Shown one piece after another: positions 45,591-53,895 of a stretch of DNA of 64,000 nucleotides (the first letter of the stretch is position 1; each line of letters begins with the position of its first letter). This DNA is from Pseudoruegeria aquimaris. GTDB taxonomy: Bacteria > Pseudomonadota > Alphaproteobacteria > Rhodobacterales > Rhodobacteraceae. The DNA is taken from NCBI RefSeq assembly GCF_900172235.1, contig NZ_FWFQ01000014.1:34254-98253 (forward strand), given 5' to 3'. The notes beneath the pieces were generated by a model. That model was not told the origin of the DNA. It ran no database searches and saw only the letters and a list, made by a program, of their open reading frames with translations. Both the position numbers and the translations under genes were made by a program.

Positions 45591-46466
45591 GTGAACGACC
45601 CGACCGCAGATACGCCCGCTTTTCCCGCACCGCCGGGCACGGCGCTTCACGCCACCCGTTACGGGGCGATGGCGGCGTTTCCGAAGGATATCTACGTCGG
45701 CCGCTCTCTGGAGGCCTACGGGGAATGGTGCCCGGCGGAAATCGCCCTGCTTGGGCAGGTGGTCCGCAGCGGCGATACTGTCGTGGACGCCGGGGCGAAC
45801 ATCGGTGCGCATACTGTGCCCTTCTCGCGCCTCGTTGGTCCGCAGGGCCTCGTGTTCGCGATCGAGATGATGCCCGAGACGGCGGCGCTGCTTTCGTTCA
45901 ACACGGTACTCAACGGATGCGGCAACGTGCGCGTCATCAATGCAGGGGTTTCCGCCGCGCCCGGCAGGATCGCGATGCCCCGCATCCGGACGGACAGTGC
46001 CTACAATTTCGGCAGCCTCTCCGTAGAACGCATGGAGAAGGCCGGGGCCGGGCATGGCGCCGTGTCCGTGCCGCTCCAGCCCCTGGACGAGCTGATCCGT
46101 TGCACGTCGCTCGCGTTGATCAAGGCCGATGTGGAAGGCCACGAAGCGGATTTGCTGCGCGGGGCACGGAACCTCATCCGGACCCATGCGCCGGTTCTGT
46201 ATCTGGAGGCCGACCAGCCGGAAAGCGCCGAGGCGCTATGCGGGCTGCTGTCGGAATTCGGCTATGCGGGCTACTGGCACCGCGCGCCTTTGTTCAGCCC
46301 CGGAAACTGGAAGAACAATGCCGAGGACGTATTCGGGAACGTCACCTGCATCAACATGCTCTGCGTTCCGCAGGCGCGCCCGGTGCAGGGGCTCAAACGG
46401 GCCGATGGGCCCGAGTCCCATCCGAAATTCCGCCGCCACCCGCACCAAGATGTTCAGGCCGACTAG
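45591..46466 (+). CDS. FkbM family methyltransferase
   Basis: A 291-residue SAM-dependent methyltransferase of the FkbM family. The SAM-binding motif is VVDAGANIGAHTVPF; the family block IKADVEGHEADLLRGA follows. Start is GTG 45591 with a weak ribosome-binding site; ATG 45669 is an alternative. It lies 13 bases after the LivF-like gene. FkbM enzymes O-methylate varied metabolites and glycans, so its role with the transporter is unclear. Confidence 0.85.
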   Translation: MNDPTADTPAFPAPPGTALHATRYGAMAAFPKDIYVGRSLEAYGEWCPAEIALLGQVVRSGDTVVDAGANIGAHTVPFSRLVGPQGLVFAIEMMPETAALLSFNTVLNGCGNVRVINAGVSAAPGRIAMPRIRTDSAYNFGSLSVERMEKAGAGHGAVSVPLQPLDELIRCTSLALIKADVEGHEADLLRGARNLIRTHAPVLYLEADQPESAEALCGLLSEFGYAGYWHRAPLFSPGNWKNNAEDVFGNVTCINMLCVPQARPVQGLKRADGPESHPKFRRHPHQDVQAD

Positions 46467-46474
46467 GAGCAGAC

Positions 46475-47689
46475 ATGTCTTTCTTCGATGATCTCGAAAC
46501 CCGCAGCGCCGAAGACCGCGCCGATTGGATCGCGGCGAACCTGCCCGAGCAGATCGCCCGCGCGCAGGGCCTGCCGGGCTACGCGGAGAGCCTGGCGGGG
46601 GTTGCGCCCGGGTCGATCCTGAGCCGGGCGGACCTGGCCGGCCTGCCGGTGCTGCGCAAGTCCGAGATCGGAAAGGCGCAGGCCGCCCATCCGCCGCTCG
46701 GCGGCTTCGCGGCGGCGGATGCCGGCTTCGAGCACATCTTCCAGTCGCCGGGGCCGATCTACGAGCCGGGCCGGCTGGGGGGCGACTGGTGGCGCATGGG
46801 CCGCTTCCTGCACGCCTGCGGCATCGGCGCCGGCGACATCGTGCAGAACTGCTTCGGCTATCACCTGACACCGGCGGGCATGATCTTCGAAAGCGGTGCG
46901 CGGGCCGTCGGCGCAACCGTGATCCCGGCCGGCACGGGCCAGACCGAGTTGCAGGTGCGCGCGGCCCATGACATCGGCGCCACCGCCTACGCGGGCACGC
47001 CCGACTACCTGAAACTGATCCTCGACAAGGCTGCCGAGATGGGCCTGCCGCTGAAAATCACGAAGGCCGCCGTGGGCGGCGGCGCGCTGTTTCCCTCGCT
47101 GCGCGCTGAATATGCCGAGCGCGGTATTGCCTGCCTGCAATGCTACGCCACCGCGGATCTGGGCAACATCGCCTACGAAAGCCCGGCGCAGGAGGGGATG
47201 ATCGTGGATGAGGGCGTGATCGTGGAGATCGTGCGCCCCGGCACCGGCGATCCCGTGCCCGACGGCGAGGTCGGCGAGGTCGTCGTCACCACGCTGAACC
47301 CGGATTACCCGCTGATCCGCTTCGCCACCGGCGATCTGTCGGCCGTGATGCCGGGAGAAAGCCCCTGCGGGCGCACGAACATGCGCATCAAGGGCTGGAT
47401 GGGGCGCGCCGATCAGACGACGAAGATCAAGGGCATGTTCGTGCGCCCCGAACAGGTGGCCGATCTCGTGGCCCGCTATCCCGAAGTCACCCGCGCCCGC
47501 GTGATCGCGACGCGCGAAGGCGAGATGGACGTGATGACGGTCCGGATCGAGACGGAGGCCAACGCCCCCGAGCGCTATGCCGAGGGGGTGCAGCAGACGC
47601 TCAAGCTGAAGGGGCGGGTGGAGATCGTCGCGCCGGGCTCGCTGCCCAACGACGGCAAGGTGATCGACGATCAACGCGTCTACGACTGA
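46475..47689 (+). CDS. Phenylacetate-CoA ligase family protein (PaaK-like)
   Basis: A 404-residue adenylate-forming enzyme of the PaaK group, a cytoplasmic CoA-ligase type. The C-terminal part shows PLIRFATGDLSAVMPGES and KIKGMFVRPEQVADLV, both PaaK-like; the N-terminal glycine-rich loop is weak (HIFQSPGPIYEPG), so the phosphate loop is divergent. It ends the cluster that begins with a second, unrelated acyl-CoA ligase. The ATG at 46475 follows AGGAGC. No other phenylacetate-degradation genes are nearby, so the name is only a family call. Confidence 0.85.
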   Translation: MSFFDDLETRSAEDRADWIAANLPEQIARAQGLPGYAESLAGVAPGSILSRADLAGLPVLRKSEIGKAQAAHPPLGGFAAADAGFEHIFQSPGPIYEPGRLGGDWWRMGRFLHACGIGAGDIVQNCFGYHLTPAGMIFESGARAVGATVIPAGTGQTELQVRAAHDIGATAYAGTPDYLKLILDKAAEMGLPLKITKAAVGGGALFPSLRAEYAERGIACLQCYATADLGNIAYESPAQEGMIVDEGVIVEIVRPGTGDPVPDGEVGEVVVTTLNPDYPLIRFATGDLSAVMPGESPCGRTNMRIKGWMGRADQTTKIKGMFVRPEQVADLVARYPEVTRARVIATREGEMDVMTVRIETEANAPERYAEGVQQTLKLKGRVEIVAPGSLPNDGKVIDDQRVYD

Positions 47690-47936
47690 GCCGGGGTGAT
47701 TCCCCGCCCCTGGCCGGGGGTGGCCGCCTGATTCCGGTATCAACCCCAGCGGCTTGGCCCGCCCGGCGCGGCCGCATTCGGGATTCAGGGCGTTTCGTGC
47801 TAGACTGGCGCCGGCTCTTCCACTTTCGGGCTCACGAAGGAAATTTGCACCACAAGTCATTTTGAGGCTCCGCAAGCCTGTCGGGCAGGCGGGAACCCGG
47901 CGTCCTGCCGGGTCGGAAAAGCGTGAGGTATTTCCA

Positions 47937-48575
47937 ATGAAGGACTGGCGTATTCAGGGCCGCGAACTGGCGAACTGCAACTGCAACTTCGGCTGCCCCT
48001 GCCAATTCGGCGTGCTGCCGAGCGATGGCACATGCGAGGCCGCGGTGTTCTATCAGATCGAGAAAGGCCACTACGGCGACGTGACGCTCGACGGCCTGAT
48101 GGCCGCGGGCACCTACAAGTGGCCCGGCGCGATCCACGAAGGCCAGGGCGAGATGCAGCTGATCATCGATTCGCGTGCCACGCCCGAGCAGGTGGCCGCG
48201 CTGGAGGCCATCATGACGGGGCAGGACACCAACGAGATGGCCACCATGTGGTTCGTCTTTTCGGCCATGGCGCCAAACCGCCACCCGACGCTGACCGCGC
48301 CGATGTCCGTCGAAATGGACACAGACGCGCGCAAGGGGAGAGTGCGGGTCGAGGGTGTGTTCGAGATTGATGCCGTGCCCATTCCCAACATCGTGACGGG
48401 CGATCCCCACCGGATCTCCATCAACCTGCCCAACGGGTTCGAATTTGCCCGTGCCGAAATGGCGAAGGGCAGCACGCGGACGATGGGCGGCGCGATCTCG
48501 CTCGCGAAGAACTCGGGAACGCATGCGCATTTCGCCGACCTTCACCTGACGGGCGCGGGCGTTGTCAGGGCCTGA
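47937..48575 (+). CDS. DUF1326 family protein
   Basis: A 212-residue soluble protein beginning with the family signature CNCNFGCPCQFG (residues 14-25), a Cys pattern that could bind metal or be redox active. It has no signal peptide. DUF1326 genes are commonly coupled to DUF2182 membrane proteins, as here, where the next gene starts 14 bases before this stop. The function is unknown. The 247-base region upstream probably contains its promoter. Confidence 0.88.
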   Translation: MKDWRIQGRELANCNCNFGCPCQFGVLPSDGTCEAAVFYQIEKGHYGDVTLDGLMAAGTYKWPGAIHEGQGEMQLIIDSRATPEQVAALEAIMTGQDTNEMATMWFVFSAMAPNRHPTLTAPMSVEMDTDARKGRVRVEGVFEIDAVPIPNIVTGDPHRISINLPNGFEFARAEMAKGSTRTMGGAISLAKNSGTHAHFADLHLTGAGVVRA

Positions 48576-49419
48576 ATTCGGGCCTGAATTTGGGCCTGAG
48601 AGCGGGCGGGGTGCCGGGGCTGCGCCGTTGGAACGCTGGTTGAAGCGCGATCAGTGGATCGTGGCCCTGGCGGCCGGGGCGGTGACGCTGCTGGCCGCGG
48701 CCTACACGGTCTTTGGCGTCGGCATGCAGATGTCGGCCCTGGAGATGACCCGCATGGCGCGCCCGGTGGGCGAGCCGATGCCGATGGGGCCGGGGCGCGG
48801 CTGGACGGCGGGCTATGCGCTGCTCGTGTTCCTGATGTGGTGGGTGATGATGGTGGCGATGATGATCCCCAGCGCCGCCCCGACGCTGCTTCTCTACACG
48901 GCGCTCAAGCGCACCGGCCCGGATGCGGCGCGGGCGGCGTGGCTCTGCGGGGTTTTCCTGTTCGGATATCTTGCCTGTTGGGCAGTCTTCAGCGCCCTTG
49001 CGACGGGGCTGCAATGGCTGCTTTCGGCTTCGCCCTTGATGAATGCCCCCATGATGAGCTTGCACGGCAAGGGGATGGCCGGGGCGGTGCTCCTGCTTGC
49101 GGGACTGTACCAGTTTTCTCCGCTGAAGCAGGCCTGCCTGAGGCATTGCCGTGCCCCGGCGCAGTTCCTTGCCCGGCACCACCGGCCCGGCGCCGGCGGA
49201 GCACTGGGCCTGGGGCTGCGCCACGGGGTCTACTGCCTTGGCTGCTGCTGGGCGCTGATGGCGCTGCTCTTCGTCGGCGGCATCATGAACCTGTGGTGGG
49301 TTGCCGGCCTCGCGGTCTGGGTGCTTGTGGAGAAGGCCGCGCCCCACGGGGTGTGGCTCACGCTGGCCGGCGGGGCCGTTCTGATCCTCTGGGGCGGGTG
49401 GCTGCTTCTCGCGGGTTAG
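48562..49419 (+). CDS. DUF2182 family membrane protein
   Basis: A 285-residue protein with about six predicted helices, annotated in the family as a predicted metal-binding membrane protein. Diagnostic parts are WWVMMVAMMIPSAAP, LYQFSPLKQACLRHC and HGVYCLGCCWALM. Its likely start is TTG 48562 inside the end of the DUF1326 gene; the first residues form a GPEF repeat encoded by three 12-base units. It is coupled to DUF1326, and the two are thought to act together. Confidence 0.85.
   Translation: MSGPEFGPEFGPESGRGAGAAPLERWLKRDQWIVALAAGAVTLLAAAYTVFGVGMQMSALEMTRMARPVGEPMPMGPGRGWTAGYALLVFLMWWVMMVAMMIPSAAPTLLLYTALKRTGPDAARAAWLCGVFLFGYLACWAVFSALATGLQWLLSASPLMNAPMMSLHGKGMAGAVLLLAGLYQFSPLKQACLRHCRAPAQFLARHHRPGAGGALGLGLRHGVYCLGCCWALMALLFVGGIMNLWWVAGLAVWVLVEKAAPHGVWLTLAGGAVLILWGGWLLLAG
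48568..48603 (+). repeat. Three tandem 12-base units at the DUF1326/DUF2182 junction
   Basis: The unit GGGCCTGAATTC occurs three times in tandem with decay in the last copy. It encodes Gly-Pro-Glu-Phe in the DUF2182 frame, and the DUF1326 stop (TGA 48573-48575) lies within the first unit. Confidence 0.75.
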
Positions 49420-49877
49420 CCTGCGCTCAGGCGCTTTTCCATCGCACAGCGCTCCAGAGCCTGATCCGCGCGCGTGATCCGTTCGCGGGCAGTGGCGGTG
49501 AATCCGAGGGCGAGGAAGGGCCCTTCGGCGGCAAGGCTGGCGTGGGTCGTCAGCCTGGTGATTCCCTGGCGTCCCGCCTCTCGCTCCAGCCCCTCCATCA
49601 GGCGCCGGAACAGGCCGGTGCCCCGCGCCTGCGGCAGGATAAAGGCCAGATCGACGTATCCTGCCCGCGTGAGGGAAACGAATCCCTGCGGCCCCTCCGG
49701 GCCGTCTTCCAGCAGGACAATCTGCGCGGCGAGCCGGGTCTCCCATTCGGGCCCGTGCGGGGGCGCGGGAAGCCAGGCCGCGCACTGGGCCGCCGAGTAG
49801 GGGCTGCCCTGCGCGTGGATGGCGGCGAACATCACCTGCCCGAGGGCGGCGTGGTCTGCGGCTGTTGCGTGGCGCAT
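49416..49877 (-). CDS. GNAT family N-acetyltransferase
   Basis: A 153-residue acetyltransferase in which the acetyl-CoA-binding ARGTGLFRRLMEGLEREAGRQG block (Q/R-x-x-G-x-G/A region) is evident, followed by LTTHASLAAEGPFLALGF, typical of small GNAT enzymes. It converges with DUF2182 with an overlap of four bases. The substrate is unknown. Confidence 0.85.
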   Translation of the reverse strand: MRHATAADHAALGQVMFAAIHAQGSPYSAAQCAAWLPAPPHGPEWETRLAAQIVLLEDGPEGPQGFVSLTRAGYVDLAFILPQARGTGLFRRLMEGLEREAGRQGITRLTTHASLAAEGPFLALGFTATARERITRADQALERCAMEKRLSAG

Positions 49878-49904
49878 TCCTTTTCTCCCGCCGGGAACCG
49901 GGCA

Positions 49905-49945
49905 AAGAAAAAGGCCGCCTCGGAGTGATCCGGGGCGGCCCTTTC
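49905..49945 (-). terminator. Terminator downstream of rpmJ
   Basis: A GC stem (GGCCGCC / GGCGGCC) with a 14-base loop is followed on the minus strand by TTTTTCTTT. It lies 20 bases past the rpmJ stop and before the GNAT start. Confidence 0.8.
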
Positions 49946-49962
49946 TTGTTCTGGCGTTCGCC

Positions 49963-50088
49963 TCAGCCCTGGCGGGCTTTGAACTTGCGTTGCGTCTTGT
50001 TGATGACGTAAACGCGGCCCTTGCGACGCACGATGCGGCAGTCGCGATGGCGGTTCTTGAGCGAACGGAGAGAGTTCCGAACTTTCAT
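49963..50088 (-). CDS. rpmJ: 50S ribosomal protein L36 (Cys-poor, YkgO-type)
   Basis: A 41-residue, strongly basic protein with the L36 layout: [17 protein letters not shown] then [18 protein letters not shown]. It has a single Cys rather than the four zinc-binding residues of the other L36 form, as is normal in alphaproteobacteria. GGAGAAGGCA precedes the ATG. It acts in the large ribosomal subunit. It lies next to a tRNA gene with its own terminator. Confidence 0.93.
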   Translation of the reverse strand: MKVRNSLRSLKNRHRDCRIVRRKGRVYVINKTQRKFKARQG

Positions 50089-50156
50089 TGCCTTCTCCAT
50101 CTTATCGCGGCGCGCGTGCGCCTTGGGTTTCAAACTCGGTTCCGAAGGTCAAACGA

Positions 50157-50231
50157 TGGTGGGCGATACTGGGATCGAACCAGTGACCCCTTCGATGTCA
50201 ACGAAGTGCTCTACCGCTGAGCTAATCGCCC
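50157..50231 (-). tRNA. tRNA-Val (anticodon GAC)
   Basis: The minus strand folds into a complete cloverleaf: a 7-bp acceptor stem (GGGCGAT / ATCGCCC), D arm, anticodon stem CTTCG/CGAAG with loop TTGACAT giving anticodon GAC, a 5-bp T stem with loop TTCGATC, discriminator A and an encoded CCA (50157-50159). The body is 72 bases plus CCA. Confidence 0.96.
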
Positions 50232-50382
50232 GTCTGACCAGTGCGGACCATGCGCCCTAAATGAATAGGACGCGGGCAGTCCGCGTCGGTGAAGCGCTCT
50301 ATATTCGGAGTCGTGAGGGGGTTCAAGGGTTTTGGAGCGAGAAAAAATGCGGCACAGTCTTTTTTACGGAAATGGAGCGCGA

Positions 50383-51246
50383 ATGGAGAAGACGGCCTAT
50401 GATCTGACGGTGCCTGTGCGCAGGGATACGTCGGTGATTTTTGCCTCGCCGCACTCGGGGCGGCACTACCCGTGGGCGTTCCAGCGCAAGACGGTTCTGG
50501 ACGAACGGACCCTGCGTTCCTCGGAGGATGCCTTCGTGGATGTCCTGTTTTCCAAGGCTCCCGAGTTCGGTGCGCCACTTCTGGCGGCGCGGATGCCGCG
50601 GGCTTTCGTGGATCTGAACCGCAGTGCCGACGAGCTTGACCCGGCCGTGGTGGAAGGGGTGCGCCGCGTGTCGCACAACCCGCGCATCGCTTCGGGCCTC
50701 GGGGTGATCCCGCGCGTGGTGGCACAGGGGCGGCAGATCTATCGCGGCAAGATGCGGCTGCAGGAAGCCCATGCGCGAATCGCGGATTACTGGCGGCCCT
50801 ACCATGACGCGCTGCAACAGCTGCTCAACGAAAGCCGGGCCCGCTTCGGCGAGGCGATCCTGATCGACTGCCACTCGATGCCCCACGAAGCACTGGACGT
50901 GATCGCGCGCCGGGGCAAGCCGCGGCCGGACGTCGTGTTGGGCGATCGCTTCGGCGCGGCGGCGGATGGCGAGATCGTGGACCGGATCGAGGAGGCCTTC
51001 ACCGCCGCCGGCCTGCGCGTTTCACGCAATTCTCCCTTCGCCGGCGCTTTCGTGACCCAACACTACGGGCGCCCTTCCAGCGGCCAGCACGTGATCCAGG
51101 TCGAGATCGACCGCTCGCTCTACATGAATGAAGCGATGATCCGCCCCAACGGAAATTTCCACGCCTTCCGGCGGCTGATGGGGTCGGTGACGGCCCAGAT
51201 CGCCGACATGGGGCGCCGGCGGCCGCAGGAACTGGCGGCGGAATAG
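50383..51246 (+). CDS. N-formylglutamate amidohydrolase family protein
   Basis: A 287-residue enzyme of the FGase family, which hydrolyses N-formylglutamate or related N-acyl amino acids and resembles zinc peptidases. Conserved zinc/active-site blocks are ASPHSGRHYP, DCHSMP and the later QVEIDRSLYMNE. ATG 50383 has GGAG just upstream; ATG 50347 is also possible. No histidine-degradation (hut) genes lie next to it, so a role in histidine catabolism is not supported by context. Confidence 0.88.
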   Translation: MEKTAYDLTVPVRRDTSVIFASPHSGRHYPWAFQRKTVLDERTLRSSEDAFVDVLFSKAPEFGAPLLAARMPRAFVDLNRSADELDPAVVEGVRRVSHNPRIASGLGVIPRVVAQGRQIYRGKMRLQEAHARIADYWRPYHDALQQLLNESRARFGEAILIDCHSMPHEALDVIARRGKPRPDVVLGDRFGAAADGEIVDRIEEAFTAAGLRVSRNSPFAGAFVTQHYGRPSSGQHVIQVEIDRSLYMNEAMIRPNGNFHAFRRLMGSVTAQIADMGRRRPQELAAE

Positions 51247-51254
51247 CTCTGCGC

Positions 51255-51313
51255 TGATGCAAGGGCGGGGGCTCTGCCCCCGCGCCCCCGAGGTATTTGG
51301 AGCGAGAGGAAGA
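51255..51313. repeat. Intergenic REP-like element (hairpin plus GAGGTATTTGGAGCGAGA)
   Basis: A hairpin GCGGGGGC-TCT-GCCCCCGC (51265-51283) is followed by GCCCCCGAGGTATTTGGAGCGAGA. I recall very similar elements between genes in many Rhodobacteraceae. A related TTTTGGAGCGAGA fragment occurs at 50331-50343. Confidence 0.5.
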
Positions 51314-51328
51314 AGGGGCGCAAAGGGC

Positions 51329-52582
51329 TCAGCGCAGGGCGCGGCCCTTGATGATGGCGTCGGCGCCGAAGCGCGCGCGGATGGCATCGGTGGCGGCTTC
51401 GGCCCTGCGGCGGGCGGCGGCGCCGGGATCGAGCAGATCGCCGGAGAGATCCGCCTGCGCATCGTCTTCCAACTGGCTCAGCCCGACGCCGATCAGGCGG
51501 TAGGGGCCCTTGTCGCCGACCTGATCGAAGAGGCGGCGCGCGGTGCGGTAGAGCGTGTCGGCGGATTGCGTGGGTTCGCGCAGCGAGACCCGGCGGCTGA
51601 GCAGGGCGAAATTGGCGCGTTTCAGCTTGAGCGTCACCACCCGGCCGGCGATGTCCTTGGCCTTGGCGCGGGCGGCCACTTTCTCGGCGAGGCGCCAGAT
51701 GTGGCCGTCCAGCACGTCGGGATCCGCGGTATCTTCGAAGAAGGTGGTTTCGTTGGACAGGCTCTTCACCGGGGCGCGGGCGGAGACGCGGCGGCGATCC
51801 TCGCCGCGGGCCAGGTGCCAGAGGCGCGTGCCGGAGGCGCCGAAGCGGCGGGTCAGATCCTCTTTCTCCCAGCGCAGCAGATCGGCGAAGGTGCGGATGC
51901 CGGCCTTTTCGAGGGCGGCCTGGGAGGCCTGGCCGACTCCCCAGATCAGGCTCACCGGCTTGTCGTGCAGGAAAGCCGCGGTTTCCGCCTTGCCGATCAC
52001 CGAGAAGCCGCGGGGCTTGTCGAGATCGCTGGCGACCTTGGCGAGGAACTTGTTGTGGGAAAGGCCGATGGAGCCCGTGAGGCCCAGTTCGTCTTCCATG
52101 CGTTTCACCAGCCGTGCCAGCATCGCCGCCGGAGGGGCGCCGTGCAGGGCTTCCGTTCCGGTGAGATCCATGAAGGCTTCGTCCAGCGACAGCGGCTCAA
52201 CATCGGGCGTGAGCTCGTCCATCATGGCGCGGATGGCGCGGGAGGCCTCCACGTAGGCGGCCATCCGGGGCCGCACGACGACGGCCTCCGGGCAGAGCTG
52301 CAGCGCCTTGAACATGGGCATCGCGGAGCGAACGCCCTTGATGCGGGCGATGTAGCAGGCGGTGGAGACGACGCCCCGCTTGCCGCCGCCGATGATCACC
52401 GGGCGATCGCGCAGCTCGGGATTGTCGCGCTTCTCCACCGAGGCGTAGAAGGCATCGCAATCCATATGCGCGATCGCCAGGCTGTTCAGCTCTTCATGCG
52501 CGGCGATGCGCGGGCTTGCGCAGTGCGGGCACCGGGGCCCGGACGGGAATTGCGTGAGGCAGTTTCGGCAGAGCGCGGGCAT
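51329..52582 (-). CDS. dinB: DNA polymerase IV (Y family) with N-terminal zinc knuckle
   Basis: A 417-residue translesion polymerase. It has the metal-binding MDCDAFYASVE (Asp41, Asp43 region), SLDEAFMDLTG, KVASDLDKPRGFSV and the little-finger domain to about residue 360. Before the polymerase core stands a 30-residue CxxC-CxxC module (Cys5, Cys8, Cys18, Cys21), a feature of Rhodobacteraceae DinB. The start at 52582 includes that module. It overlaps the upstream membrane-protein gene by 89 bases. Confidence 0.9.
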   Translation of the reverse strand: MPALCRNCLTQFPSGPRCPHCASPRIAAHEELNSLAIAHMDCDAFYASVEKRDNPELRDRPVIIGGGKRGVVSTACYIARIKGVRSAMPMFKALQLCPEAVVVRPRMAAYVEASRAIRAMMDELTPDVEPLSLDEAFMDLTGTEALHGAPPAAMLARLVKRMEDELGLTGSIGLSHNKFLAKVASDLDKPRGFSVIGKAETAAFLHDKPVSLIWGVGQASQAALEKAGIRTFADLLRWEKEDLTRRFGASGTRLWHLARGEDRRRVSARAPVKSLSNETTFFEDTADPDVLDGHIWRLAEKVAARAKAKDIAGRVVTLKLKRANFALLSRRVSLREPTQSADTLYRTARRLFDQVGDKGPYRLIGVGLSQLEDDAQADLSGDLLDPGAAARRRAEAATDAIRARFGADAIIKGRALR

Positions 52583-53378
52583 AGGCCAAGGATATCTTGG
52601 GCCGGGACGGCTCGCAATCCAGGTTCACGGCCTGTGGCGGCAGATCCCTGTCGTTCAGCGCGGAGAAGGCATGGCCCTTGATCAGCCAGCACAGGCCGAA
52701 GGCCCAGACCCCGATGCTTTCGATCCAGAACTGGTAGCTGTTGGCGTCCATCACCGCTTTCGTTTCCGGCGAGGAGATCCGGTAGGTGTAGAGCGCGGCC
52801 ATGGCCACGAGGATCACGGCGCCGCTGCCCTTGTAGATCCGGTTGCGCAGGGCCATGCGGGCGTGATCGCCGGTGCCGTCCTCTTCGCGCTCGTAGAACA
52901 GGAAGAGACAGAAGAGGGCCATGGACAGGAAGAACAGCCCGGCGAATACGTGGTGGATGTCGCTGCCCGTCTGCATCCCGGTCATGCATTGCACGAAGGA
53001 ACATTCGAAGGGTTTGTCGGTGTGGGTGGGCACGAGGGCCAGCCCGATGGCGCCGACGCCGCCGATGCGCGAGACGCGCTTGTGGGTGATGAAGCCGGCA
53101 TCATGGCTGTCGGGCCCCCACGACCCCATGAGAAAGACGCCGATGGCGCAGAGGGCGCCGACGAAGACGTCCTGCATCGAGGTGTAGTAGAAGTGGCTGA
53201 TCGAGGGGGCGATCCCTTCGTTTCCCGCAAGGCCGCCCACGAGCAGGACGACGGGGAGGGCGAGGCCGATGTAGCCGAGGCTTTGGCGGATGGTGAGATA
53301 GGAGGCGACGATGCCTTCCTTCTGGCACGGAGCCTGCGGGCGCTGTGCAGGGCGACACTGGGGCGAGGTGCTGAGCAT
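52494..53378 (-). CDS. Uncharacterised six-helix membrane protein
   Basis: A 294-residue protein with about six predicted helices (near 31-50, 66-84, 105-120, 140-163, 184-200 and 218-236). It has conserved-looking polar segments (ISHFYYTSMQDVFVGALC, GSDIHHVFAG) and a long basic, Pro-rich tail. The last 30 residues lie within the dinB start in another frame, an unusual overlap. It resembles DUF998-like membrane proteins in layout only. Function unknown. Confidence 0.65.
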   Translation of the reverse strand: MLSTSPQCRPAQRPQAPCQKEGIVASYLTIRQSLGYIGLALPVVLLVGGLAGNEGIAPSISHFYYTSMQDVFVGALCAIGVFLMGSWGPDSHDAGFITHKRVSRIGGVGAIGLALVPTHTDKPFECSFVQCMTGMQTGSDIHHVFAGLFFLSMALFCLFLFYEREEDGTGDHARMALRNRIYKGSGAVILVAMAALYTYRISSPETKAVMDANSYQFWIESIGVWAFGLCWLIKGHAFSALNDRDLPPQAVNLDCEPSRPKISLAYARALPKLPHAIPVRAPVPALRKPAHRRA

Positions 53379-53440
53379 TGTATTCGTTCCGGATGTGAGA
53401 AAGCCCGAGTGCGCGGGCTGTGGCAGCGGGATGCGCTTTG

Positions 53441-53812
53441 TCAGGCGGTGAGGCGGGTGCGGTCGTAGCGGTCGCGTGCGGCGTGGATGTCCGGCTGGCG
53501 ATTTTCGGCCCAGACCTGCAGGGGCTTGAGCGAGGGCACGAGGGATTGGCCCAGGGCCGTCAGCGCGTATTCGACGTGGGGCGGCGAGGAGGGCAGGACG
53601 GTGCGCGAGACGAGGCCGTCGCGTTCGAGGTGGCGCAGCGTCACCGCAAGCATCCGCTGCGAAATCCCGGAAACGGAGTCGCGCAGCTGGTTGAAGCGCT
53701 TCTTCTCCTTGGACAGCTCGATCAGGACGAGCAGGCTCCAGCCATCGGTGATGCGGCGCAGGATATCCCGGGTGGCACAGGGTGGATTCGGGTGTTGGCG
53801 TATCGTCGTCAT
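53441..53812 (-). CDS. HxlR family transcriptional regulator
   Basis: A 123-residue winged-helix regulator. The family signatures are CATRDILRRITDGWSLLVLIEL, the FNQLRDSVSGISQRMLAVTLR recognition region and VEYALTALGQSLVP. HxlR proteins often sense electrophiles or aldehydes through Cys; Cys12 is the only cysteine here. A GGTTACC palindrome lies 67 bases upstream, likely its operator. No divergent target gene is present. Confidence 0.9.
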   Translation of the reverse strand: MTTIRQHPNPPCATRDILRRITDGWSLLVLIELSKEKKRFNQLRDSVSGISQRMLAVTLRHLERDGLVSRTVLPSSPPHVEYALTALGQSLVPSLKPLQVWAENRQPDIHAARDRYDRTRLTA

Positions 53813-53878
53813 GTCTCTCTCCCTCGCACGAGTGGTCTTCGAGGTTGCGGAGGGCCAGCCAGTGACCGTCCGTTAGTT

Positions 53879-53895
53879 GGTTACCATCGGTAACC
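53879..53895. promoter_or_regulatory. Operator palindrome GGTTACC-ATC-GGTAACC
   Basis: A perfect inverted repeat of 7 bp with a 3-base centre sits 67 bases upstream of the HxlR gene start, at a position suited to autoregulation. Confidence 0.65.

Noticed and set aside
46475..47689. Phenylacetate catabolism gene (paaK)
   Set aside because: No paa ring-oxidation genes are nearby and the phosphate loop is divergent, so I keep only a family name.
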